Origin: Candidatus Treponema faecavium
GTDB taxonomy: Bacteria; Spirochaetota; Spirochaetia; Treponematales; Treponemataceae
Assembly: GCA_019113455.1 (NCBI GenBank)
Contig: DXHG01000037.1
Location: 1-5,703, forward strand
Length of the DNA: 5,703 bases
Reading direction: 5' to 3'
This document shows positions 1 through 4,980 of the stretch, in pieces. Below the pieces are notes generated by a model. It did not search any database and had not been told where the DNA came from. It saw nothing but the letters and a program-made list of their open reading frames with translations. Both the position numbers and the translations under genes were made by a program. The stretch's first letter is position 1. Each line of letters begins with the position of its first letter.

Positions 1-493
1 TGTTTGCGCCGTACACCTCGCCGCACTGAGAAGCGATTTCAAGCACCTTTTCGGGCGCAAGCCCGATAACGGCCGCCATGCCCGGCGCACGTCCGGCCGA
101 ACGTGCGGCAATTCCGTCGCACACCGCCTGCATAATCTCACCGCGGCGCTTTACAACGCGAATTGTGTCCTCAAACGAAAGCACGCCGCTCGTGCACAGC
201 GCGGGAAACTCGCCCAGACTAAAACCGGCACACGCAGCAGGCGTAATGCCTTTTTCTTTGAGTGCGGCAGCAACGGCTAACGACGCCGCCGTAATCGCAA
301 GCTGACTGCGGTCGCTCCGCGAAAGCTGTTCTGCCGGTGTATCCCACAGCAGCGCCGTAATGTCTTCTCCGGCAATCTCTGAGACGCGGTCAATACACGC
401 GCGCGCGGCCTGAGACGCCTCGCACACGTCCTTCATCATGCCCTGCGTCTGAGCGCCCTGCCCCGGAAATAAAAAAGCGTATTTCTTTACCAT
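1..493 (-). CDS. fabD: Malonyl-CoA:ACP transacylase FabD, N-terminal part (cut by left edge)
   Basis: FabD moves malonyl from malonyl-CoA to acyl carrier protein in the cytoplasm and so supplies the extender for type II fatty-acid synthesis. The first 164 codons are in the window. Visible marks are FPGQGAQ at residues 9-15 (oxyanion-hole Gln), the nucleophile Ser92 in GFSLGE (90-95), and Arg117 in KRRGEIM, which matches the malonate-carboxylate-binding Arg of E. coli FabD in position and context. MAAVIGL (139-145) follows. The later catalytic His and the C-terminal half lie beyond the edge. The usual GHSLGE has Phe for His, and a few extra residues (about 126-137) precede MAAVIGL. The ATG at 491-493 is chosen because the family motif begins nine residues later and a Shine-Dalgarno lies upstream inside fabH. 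It overlaps the fabH stop by 7 bp (ATGGTAA), so the two genes are probably translationally coupled. Identity is secure. Confidence 0.95.
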   Translation of the reverse strand, partial: MVKKYAFLFPGQGAQTQGMMKDVCEASQAARACIDRVSEIAGEDITALLWDTPAEQLSRSDRSQLAITAASLAVAAALKEKGITPAACAGFSLGEFPALCTSGVLSFEDTIRVVKRRGEIMQAVCDGIAARSAGRAPGMAAVIGLAPEKVLEIASQCGEVYGAN

Positions 494-1431
494 CGTATTA
501 CACAGCCTCCCCATGTTAAACCGGCTCCAAAGCCGGCAGAAATTATCGTCATGCCCTCGCGCAGCCTGCCTTGCGCAACAAGATCGGCGTACGTTATGGG
601 AATCGACGCGGCGGAAGTATTGCCGTACTCTTCCATATTATTTACTATTTTTGCAGAATCGATGCCTAACCGTTTTGCGGCGGCAGCCAGAATACGGCTG
701 TTCGCCTGATGGCACACCACCAGATCAACATCGTCGATAGAAAGCCCTTCTTTTTCCAAAAGTCTTTCTACCGTTTCAGAAAGCACGCGCACGGCAAACG
801 TGTATACGGCCCTGCCGTTCATGCGGATATGGCGCTGCTCGTCTATAAAGAGCTCTCCGCCGCCCGCGCCGTCGGCGCCGAGAATCACCTCGCCGATGCC
901 TTTCTGCCTGGAATCGTCTGCGGTGCGCTCAACAAGCACCGCGCCCGCGCCGTCGCCGAACAGCACGCACGTTGACCGGTCGCTCCAGTCGACGATGCGC
1001 GTGAGCGTCTCCGCCCCGCACACCAGCGCGTATCTCCAGCCGCGCCGCTCAAGGAGCCCCGCAGCGGACTCAAGCGCGTAAATAAAACCCGAACACGCCG
1101 CCGACACGTCAAATGCCGCAGCCTTCACCGCGCCGAGCTTTGCCTGAATCAGGCACGCCGTTGCCGGAAACCCCTGATAATCGGGAGTCGCCGTGGCGCA
1201 CACGATAAGATCGACAGCGTCCGCAGACACGCCCGCCTGCTCAAGCGCTTTCTGACACGCCCGCGCGCCAAGCACGGACGACGTCTCATCCTGAGCGGCA
1301 ACGTAGCGGCTGCCGATTCCCGTATGACTGCGAATCCACTCGTCTGATGTTTCCAGTTTTTCATCAAGCGCCTCATTCGGCATTTTCTGCGCCGGAACGG
1401 CGTTTCCCGTTCCCCGTATCACAACAGCCAT
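487..1431 (-). CDS. fabH: 3-oxoacyl-ACP synthase III (KAS III) FabH
   Basis: FabH makes the first carbon-carbon bond of type II fatty-acid synthesis by condensing a short acyl-CoA, usually acetyl-CoA, with malonyl-ACP. The 314 residues match the usual family length. The thiolase-fold triad is complete: Cys113 in VSAACSGF, His241 in VCHQAN and Asn271 in YGNTSAAS, close to Cys112/His244/Asn274 of E. coli. GFGAGLTWG (301-309) is the C-terminal glycine-rich loop. The N-terminal motif reads EWIRSHTGI (31-39): Trp32 is present, but His36 stands where E. coli and most homologues have the CoA-contacting Arg36. The ATG at 1429-1431 has GAGG seven bases upstream, and the protein then starts at the canonical GTG-AVP strand (GTGNAVP, 7-13). 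It is the first gene after a 909-bp gap with a plausible promoter and runs directly into fabD. No plsX or rpmF is adjacent, unlike in many bacteria. Confidence 0.96.
   Translation of the reverse strand: MAVVIRGTGNAVPAQKMPNEALDEKLETSDEWIRSHTGIGSRYVAAQDETSSVLGARACQKALEQAGVSADAVDLIVCATATPDYQGFPATACLIQAKLGAVKAAAFDVSAACSGFIYALESAAGLLERRGWRYALVCGAETLTRIVDWSDRSTCVLFGDGAGAVLVERTADDSRQKGIGEVILGADGAGGGELFIDEQRHIRMNGRAVYTFAVRVLSETVERLLEKEGLSIDDVDLVVCHQANSRILAAAAKRLGIDSAKIVNNMEEYGNTSAASIPITYADLVAQGRLREGMTIISAGFGAGLTWGGCVIRW
506..512 (-). promoter_or_regulatory. Ribosome binding site of fabD inside the fabH 3' end
   Basis: The minus strand reads GGGGAGG, 12 nt before the fabD ATG at 493. The spacing is long for a Shine-Dalgarno, but the match is strong and lies within the last codons of fabH. 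This fits reinitiation or coupling at the overlapping stop/start. Confidence 0.6.
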
Positions 1432-1438
1432 GTATGTA

Positions 1439-1442
1439 CCTC
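1439..1442 (-). promoter_or_regulatory. Ribosome binding site of fabH
   Basis: The minus strand reads TTGAGGTACATAC before the ATG. GAGG is separated by 7 nt from the start codon, an ideal spacing that supports the start at 1431. Confidence 0.7.
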
Positions 1443-1468
1443 AAACACGAATCGCGCGTAATTAACGA

Positions 1469-1492
1469 TGACAAATCAAAAAGATTTTGTCA
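1469..1492. promoter_or_regulatory. Inverted repeat in the fabH leader (candidate operator or leader hairpin)
   Basis: TGACAAATC (1469-1477) and GATTTTGTCA (1483-1492) are inverted copies separated by five A, with one extra base in the second arm. The element lies just downstream of the predicted transcription start (near 1501) and about 38 bp before the fabH start codon. This is a position where a repressor could block the operon, or where the RNA could fold into a hairpin with a U loop. It resembles fatty-acid operators such as those of FapR and FabT only in being an AT-rich dyad in front of fab genes. I cannot assign it to either regulator. Confidence 0.45.
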
Positions 1493-1507
1493 ACGGAAAA
1501 CAGCTAT

Positions 1508-1535
1508 AGAATAACATATATACAGAAAATGTCAA
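1508..1535 (-). promoter_or_regulatory. Candidate sigma-70-type promoter of fabH-fabD
   Basis: On the minus strand, a perfect TTGACA (-35, positions 1530-1535) is followed after 16 bp by TATTCT (-10, positions 1508-1513, 4 of 6 to consensus). The spacer is AT-rich and contains TATATA. The start would fall near 1501 and give a leader of about 70 nt. A second TTGACA at 1488-1493 has no convincing -10 partner. Confidence 0.55.
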
Positions 1536-1609
1536 TATGGTGAAAGCTGCACGCGCACGTTATTTTGCACGCTGCGCGTACGGTACAGGATTTGCAGTTC
1601 ACTGCGGGG

Positions 1610-1704
1610 TGTTTTTGCGTTTGCACGCGCAGCTTTTTTCTTTGCGGGTCTCCAGCAGGGTATTTTTATGCGCTGTACGCAGCTTTTTTTCTTTGTTATT
1701 CTCC
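1610..1704. repeat. Pair of imperfect direct repeats with T tracts
   Basis: Copies at 1610-1653 and about 1661-1704 share the order T5, a GC-rich stretch, CGCAGC, T6 or T7, CTTTG, and a final CTCC. The cores are 50 bp apart. The second copy contains GCTG-TACG-CAGC followed by seven T (1672-1690), the shape of a very small plus-strand intrinsic terminator, though the stem has only four pairs and no plus-strand gene precedes it. Confidence 0.5.
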
Positions 1705-1717
1705 ATAATCCGTTTTT

Positions 1718-1771
1718 CTGGAGCGGGAGAGGAACCGTTGCTTCAGAAGCGTTGTTCCTTTGCCGCCCCAG
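1718..1771. repeat. 54-bp imperfect inverted repeat (long hairpin)
   Basis: The arms pair from CTGG at 1718 with CCAG at 1771, through GCGG/CCGC, AGGAAC (1730-1735) with GTTCCT (1754-1759), and a central GCTTC-A-GAAGC (1740-1750). A few mismatches and a small internal loop interrupt the pairing. No T tract follows the hairpin on either strand, so it is not a standard terminator. It could be a dispersed palindromic element or a structured RNA segment. Confidence 0.6.
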
Positions 1772-1808
1772 TCACACTCTCTCTTCCAGCACTGTGCCGA
1801 TACAGTCA

Positions 1809-1837
1809 CAAGTTTTGGAACACTGCTCCAAAACTTG
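1809..1837. promoter_or_regulatory. 29-bp near-perfect palindrome, operator-like
   Basis: The half sites CAAGTTTTGGAACA (1809-1822) and TGCTCCAAAACTTG (1824-1837) are symmetric about C1823 with a single mismatched pair (A1820/C1826). Thirteen of fourteen pairs match, which is far beyond chance for a given site. The single-base centre makes it a poor RNA hairpin tip but a good binding site for a dimeric protein. It lies 12 bp from the left end of the 22-bp array. The binding protein is unknown. Confidence 0.6.
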
Positions 1838-1848
1838 GCAGCCCGAGC

Positions 1849-2222
1849 AGAAGTCTGTACATAACCTGTAAGTCAGCTTACTATAGCAGTCAAGTCAGTT
1901 TGCCGTGATCATTAAGTCAACTTGACTAAGCGGCTATAGCAGCTTGCCGTAACCGTTAAACTAATTTGCCGCAGCCACTCGATCAGCTTGCCGCGGTCAT
2001 TAAGTCAACTTAACACAGCCACGGAGTCAACTTGCCATAACTGTTAAATCAATTTACCACAGATGTGCGGTTGGATTGCCATAACCACGAAGCTAACGTA
2101 ACACAGCTGCTCAATCAGTTTGCCGCGGTCATCAAGTCAACTTAACACAGCCGTGAAGTCAATTTGCTATAACCACAGAGTCAGCCTGCCGCGGGAGCTC
2201 GGTCAATCTGCGCAGACGATGC
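1849..2222. repeat. Degenerate 22-bp tandem repeat array, about 17 units in exact phase
   Basis: Units start at 1849 and then every 22 bp (1871, 1893, 1915, up to 2201), ending at 2222. A typical unit opens with AGTCA, has A/G and C/T next, then TTGCC (or TTAAC) at unit positions 8-12, a purine/pyrimidine-alternating middle, CC near positions 17-18, and often ends in TTA. The first (1849) and last (2201) units are the weakest. No insertion or deletion breaks the phase across 374 bp despite many substitutions. The period is not a multiple of three and TAA or TGA occurs repeatedly, so it is not coding. There are no unique spacers, so it is not a CRISPR. The 22-bp period is about two helical turns, as in iteron arrays that place protein monomers on one DNA face. 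The function is unknown. Confidence 0.85.
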
Positions 2223-2232
2223 CTGTCATGCG

Positions 2233-2274
2233 GCTGCTGCGCCGCACAAATAGAACGTGCGCAAGCGCAGCAGC
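2233..2274. repeat. 42-bp hairpin after the tandem array
   Basis: GCTGCTGCGC (2233-2242) and GCGCAGCAGC (2265-2274) are perfect 10-bp inverted arms. Inside, CGCAC (2243-2247) pairs with GTGCG (2257-2261) around a nine-base loop, with a CAA bulge on one side. The stem is stable on either strand, but no T tract follows on either side. It lies 67 bp past the GH20 stop codon, so it could protect the 3' end of that mRNA or act with a factor-dependent terminator. Confidence 0.6.
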
Positions 2275-2340
2275 TAAACAGCAGCGGAATGCAAGCGCAA
2301 AAACACTCCGCGCGGGAGACCAGCAGACAAAAAGGCCTGC

Positions 2341-4251
2341 CTAGATGTCAGCGATATTGCCGGCGGAAACGATGTGGTGCCACTTGTTGCAGAAACACAG
2401 ACGGTGTTCCGCATCGGATTCGTCCGTCATGAACAGGAGCGTCTCTTCTTCAAGCTCTTCAACACGTGCAATCGCGCCGCCAAGCAGTGCCGATACGCGC
2501 GCCGCGGCGGCCTGTATGCGCGCCTGCAGGCCGCCGAATTTGATATCGAGTACCTCGCGCCCCTGCATTTTGTAGTCTGCGCTCCAGAGCGCGGCGCGCT
2601 TTTCATGCACAGCGGGCAGCAGATCAGAAAGCCACTGTATGCGGCGCAGAATCGATTCAAGCGCCGCCGTGTCCCGCGCATGGTACGCGTTCCGCAGCTC
2701 GTTTCCGATATTCGCTTTTGCCGCAAGAAACTCCGCAAAGAGCGCGTAAAACTCAAACACCGTCCGCATTTCACAGCCATGAGGCGCGCTTTCAGCTGCG
2801 GCGCGCACGTCCGCGCACAACTTGCGGTAGTGTTCGTCAAGCGGGAGCCCCGCAATCTGGCGATCAAAAAGCCCAAGCAGTATGTCTTGATAAAAGAGAT
2901 ATTTTGACGGATTGTCCGCACCGTCTGCATACGGCTTTACCCCCGGCGCGCAGTCAAAGCGGTCAAGAAGAAGCAGCGCGCGCGCATCTGTTCCCGTAAA
3001 AAACGCGCACCACCGGTCAAGCGCGTCGCTGTCAGGATCGCCGTCCCCGTAACAGCACAAAGCCGCATACACAAGCGGAAACAGCACCGTTTCAAGCGGC
3101 GTTTCGCAGCCGTAATCGCCCCACGCCGTGAGCATTACGGACGGCACGCGCTGCCGCCTGCACGCCGCAATGCCTGCGCGCAGCGTCGCCATTGCCTTTG
3201 TATACGCGGGAGAAAATCCGTTCCATATCCACGTTCCCCCGGCAAAGATAATCCGCTTGCAGAGCGTTTTATGCATTGAAAGATAGTGTTCGTAAAACGA
3301 TTCATCGTCGTGATAGTAGTCCCAGTACACGAGCGACACGTTTTCAGGCACCGTGAAACTTGAAAAATCAGCGTCAGTTACGTCGTAGTAGCCGCCGGTC
3401 GGGGACACGCACCTGAAAAACATGTCGCTCCAGATGCTGGGCCGCAGATTGTATTTGGCGCAGATTTCCGCCGTCTTTTGCAGATGCGCGCGCAGTATTT
3501 CAAACGGGGGCCGGTAGCCGTGCCGCTTGAGATACACGCCAAGTCCGAGGCCGTGCGCCTCATCCATTCCCAAATGAATCTTATCGGTAGAGAACGGCGC
3601 GCTCACGGTGCGGATAAGCGTTTCCACAAATGCGTAGACGCGTTCGTCTTCCGCTAAAAGGATGTCTTCCGTGTCCTTGAGCTCGCTCGCACTGTCCCAG
3701 CGCAGGAACGAATGAAGGTGGGCAAGCGTCTGAATACAGGGAATCAGCTCAATATCAAACAGCGCCGCGTAGTCGTTGAGCGATGCAAGCTCATCGCGAG
3801 TATAGCGGCCACGGTACGCGCCAAAGTACGGATACTCAGGCACCTCGTATGTGTCTTCCATATACATATACACCTGCGTAATGCCGAGCCACGCGCAGCG
3901 GCGCAGGAGCTCGCGGAACTTCTGCACCGTAATAACGCCGTTTCGCGAACAGTCAAACATTATGGCAATGTCGCTGAACTGCGCCGCGCAGCTGTATTCG
4001 GATACATCGCCGTGCAGCAGAAAGAGCCCGAGCGCGCGGCATATTTGCGAAAACCTGCTGCCGAACAGCTCCGTTTCAGTACCGCGCACCGAAAAACCAA
4101 GACGACCCGCGCCGCTCTCCATGCGCATCGTTATATTATACGAGGCTTCTCCGCGGCCGTACAGAAAGAGTTCGTTTTGATTATTGCAGTATAATTCGCG
4201 CAGCGCTTCCCGGTACCGTTCGGGAACGCCGTCAAAATGCAGTGTACACAT
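2341..4251 (-). CDS. GH20 beta-N-acetylhexosaminidase-like glycosidase, GcnA type
   Basis: This 636-residue enzyme probably removes terminal GlcNAc or GalNAc from short glycans by the substrate-assisted GH20 mechanism. Residues 1-95 form a small N-terminal domain. The TIM barrel starts near FDCSRNGV (99-106) and carries the Asp-Glu pair Asp230-Glu231 in HLGMDEAHGLG (227-237), where Glu is the general acid and Asp orients the N-acetyl group. Aromatic residues expected to line the pocket are Trp274, Trp309, Trp341 and Trp377. From about 400 onward the protein is helical, and near the end GGLQARI and IARVEELEEE (573-603) match the C-terminal part of GcnA-like proteins, so it is full length. There is no signal peptide or lipobox, so it should act in the cytoplasm on imported sugars. 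The ATG at 4249-4251 has AAAGGGG six bases upstream. It has its own TATAAT and no transporter or nagA/nagB beside it. Substrate is inferred, not shown. Confidence 0.88.
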   Translation of the reverse strand: MCTLHFDGVPERYREALRELYCNNQNELFLYGRGEASYNITMRMESGAGRLGFSVRGTETELFGSRFSQICRALGLFLLHGDVSEYSCAAQFSDIAIMFDCSRNGVITVQKFRELLRRCAWLGITQVYMYMEDTYEVPEYPYFGAYRGRYTRDELASLNDYAALFDIELIPCIQTLAHLHSFLRWDSASELKDTEDILLAEDERVYAFVETLIRTVSAPFSTDKIHLGMDEAHGLGLGVYLKRHGYRPPFEILRAHLQKTAEICAKYNLRPSIWSDMFFRCVSPTGGYYDVTDADFSSFTVPENVSLVYWDYYHDDESFYEHYLSMHKTLCKRIIFAGGTWIWNGFSPAYTKAMATLRAGIAACRRQRVPSVMLTAWGDYGCETPLETVLFPLVYAALCCYGDGDPDSDALDRWCAFFTGTDARALLLLDRFDCAPGVKPYADGADNPSKYLFYQDILLGLFDRQIAGLPLDEHYRKLCADVRAAAESAPHGCEMRTVFEFYALFAEFLAAKANIGNELRNAYHARDTAALESILRRIQWLSDLLPAVHEKRAALWSADYKMQGREVLDIKFGGLQARIQAAAARVSALLGGAIARVEELEEETLLFMTDESDAEHRLCFCNKWHHIVSAGNIADI

Positions 4252-4257
4252 TTCCTG

Positions 4258-4264
4258 CCCCTTT
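4258..4264 (-). promoter_or_regulatory. Ribosome binding site of the GH20 gene
   Basis: The minus strand reads AAAGGGG followed by CAGGAA and the ATG at 4251. The six-base spacing supports this start codon over internal ATGs. Confidence 0.65.
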
Positions 4265-4286
4265 GTATGTTATACAGTATGCCGCA

Positions 4287-4292
4287 ATTATA
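4287..4292 (-). promoter_or_regulatory. Candidate -10 box (TATAAT) of the GH20 gene
   Basis: A perfect TATAAT on the minus strand lies 35 bp before the GH20 start codon. At 17-bp spacing the -35 position reads TGTACG (3 of 6 matches), which is weak and lies inside the 3' arm side of the preceding hairpin. The promoter may depend on an activator, or the gene may rely partly on readthrough from upstream. Confidence 0.5.
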
Positions 4293-4297
4293 AAGGG

Positions 4298-4352
4298 AAA
4301 CGCCGCGCGCGTACAGGCGACGGGAACAGGAGGCAGTCCGTGCGCGGCGTTT
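4298..4352 (-). terminator. Candidate terminator hairpin after the C_GCAxxG_C_C gene
   Basis: AAACGCCGCGC (4298-4308) and GCGCGGCGTTT (4342-4352) are perfect 11-bp inverted arms with a 33-base loop, starting 10 bp after the stop codon at 4363. On the minus-strand transcript the stem ends in GUUU followed by CCCUUU, so the U tract is interrupted. The long loop and broken U tract make it a weaker intrinsic terminator than most, but its position is right. Confidence 0.5.
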
Positions 4353-4362
4353 CAGCGGAAGG

Positions 4363-4908
4363 TTATTGCACACTGCTCGCCGTCTGCCGTGCGGCAAGCA
4401 GCTTTTCAAGTTTTTTTGCAAGCGCCTGAACAATGATGTGGCAGGGATTTGTACCGCTTTCGCCTAAACGAAGCCGAGAAAGCCCGTTGCACTGCAATGT
4501 ACCAAAAGTGTCAATCATATATGAAGTAAGTTCATACACCAGTTCGCTGCCTTCTGTATTATGCACGTTTGTTTTATCTTTTTGCGCAGTCAAAAGCCCG
4601 ATAATACCGACCGCCACGGTAAATGCACCGCAGCAGGAACACTCTGTCTGCATACCGACACCCATAAGAGAAAACAGTTTTCTGCTCTCTTCTGATAAAT
4701 TGAGATGATAATACTCATTGCAGGCGTTAAACATCGCTTCTGCGCAGGTCAGGTCTGTATCGATGTGGTATACGTTTACCAGCGCATGCAGCCGCATATG
4801 TGTCATGCCATACTCCACACGCATAGTTGTTTGTTTTCTAGGCTCCGCTGCGCCGCGCGCAGGTGCTGCCGCCTCCAGCGCCATCTGTCCCGGATCAAAT
4901 GTATTCAT
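4363..4908 (-). CDS. C_GCAxxG_C_C family cysteine-rich (putative redox) protein
   Basis: This is a 181-residue protein with the cysteine pattern of the C_GCAxxG_C_C family, whose members are suspected redox or metal-binding proteins of mostly anaerobic bacteria. The reaction is unknown. The first motif is TCAEAMFNACNEYYHLNL (54-71), matching the family's NCAxAV...EYYGL helix with Cys55. The central motif is ECSCCGAFTVAVGIIGL (89-105), where Cys93-Gly-Ala is the family core and Cys90 and Cys92 are extra. Cys140 (LQCNGL) and Cys156 (NPCHI) are the two C-terminal cysteines. The glycine-rich stretch usually before the CGA core is reduced to MGVGM. The first 28 residues are Ala/Pro-rich and poorly conserved. 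A start at Met29 has no ribosome binding site, while the ATG at 4906-4908 has AAAGGAG five bases upstream. There is no signal peptide or membrane segment that I trust, so it is probably cytoplasmic. It lies 72 bp after aat, and I see no functional link between them. Confidence 0.8.
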   Translation of the reverse strand: MNTFDPGQMALEAAAPARGAAEPRKQTTMRVEYGMTHMRLHALVNVYHIDTDLTCAEAMFNACNEYYHLNLSEESRKLFSLMGVGMQTECSCCGAFTVAVGIIGLLTAQKDKTNVHNTEGSELVYELTSYMIDTFGTLQCNGLSRLRLGESGTNPCHIIVQALAKKLEKLLAARQTASSVQ

Positions 4909-4913
4909 AGAAA

Positions 4914-4920
4914 CTCCTTT
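4914..4920 (-). promoter_or_regulatory. Strong ribosome binding site of the C_GCAxxG_C_C gene
   Basis: The minus strand reads AAAGGAG, then TTTCT and the ATG at 4908. This near-perfect Shine-Dalgarno decides the start in favour of the longer protein. The 72-bp space back to the aat stop holds no convincing -35/-10 pair, so cotranscription with aat is possible. Confidence 0.75.
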
Positions 4921-4980
4921 ACTGACTCTGCCGTGATACTGCTTTCCTCACTTAAAAAGTCAGGCAAAAATGCGCAGATA

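Larger units (their letters stand above)
1432..2340. other. 909-bp non-coding gap rich in repeats, between GH20 gene and fabH
   Basis: This gap lies after the GH20 stop and before the fabH promoter, in a window where other gene gaps are about 110 bp or less. No reading frame in it looks like a protein. The longest (plus strand, 1537-1908) has no ribosome binding site, shows Arg/Ser/Phe-biased composition and runs into the 22-bp repeats. From left to right it contains the fabH promoter and leader dyad, T-tract direct repeats (1610-1704), a 54-bp imperfect hairpin (1718-1771), a 29-bp palindrome (1809-1837), a 22-bp tandem array (1849-2222) and a 42-bp hairpin (2233-2274). The stretch 1536-1609 holds nothing further that I recognise. 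I see no clear U-tract terminator after the GH20 stop. The best candidate there is a short CTCC/GGAG stem followed by TGTTTTT on the minus strand near 2295-2325, which is weak. Confidence 0.7.

Noticed and set aside
1537..1908. Plus-strand 123-codon reading frame in the gap
   Set aside because: It has no Shine-Dalgarno before the ATG, an implausible composition, and crosses the direct repeats, the hairpin, the palindrome and the start of the 22-bp array. It is open by chance.
1849..2222. CRISPR array
   Set aside because: The 22-bp units are directly adjacent with no unique spacers and are themselves degenerate, and no cas genes are nearby.
2120..2344. Plus-strand 74-codon reading frame from the array into the GH20 stop
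   Set aside because: It starts inside the tandem array, has no ribosome binding site and resembles no protein. The repeats alone explain it.
2374..2907. Plus-strand 177-codon reading frame opposite the GH20 gene
   Set aside because: It is the complement of a well-supported enzyme. GC-rich third positions leave long antisense frames open.
4822..4824. Met29 as the start of the C_GCAxxG_C_C protein
   Set aside because: It would remove the unconserved Ala/Pro-rich leader, but no ribosome binding site precedes it, whereas AAAGGAG precedes the upstream ATG.
4921..4942. Stray unit of the 22-bp repeat upstream of the C_GCAxxG_C_C gene
   Set aside because: It shares TGCCGTGAT with the unit at 1893 and lies in similar register, but a nine-base match between regions of this size is expected by chance.
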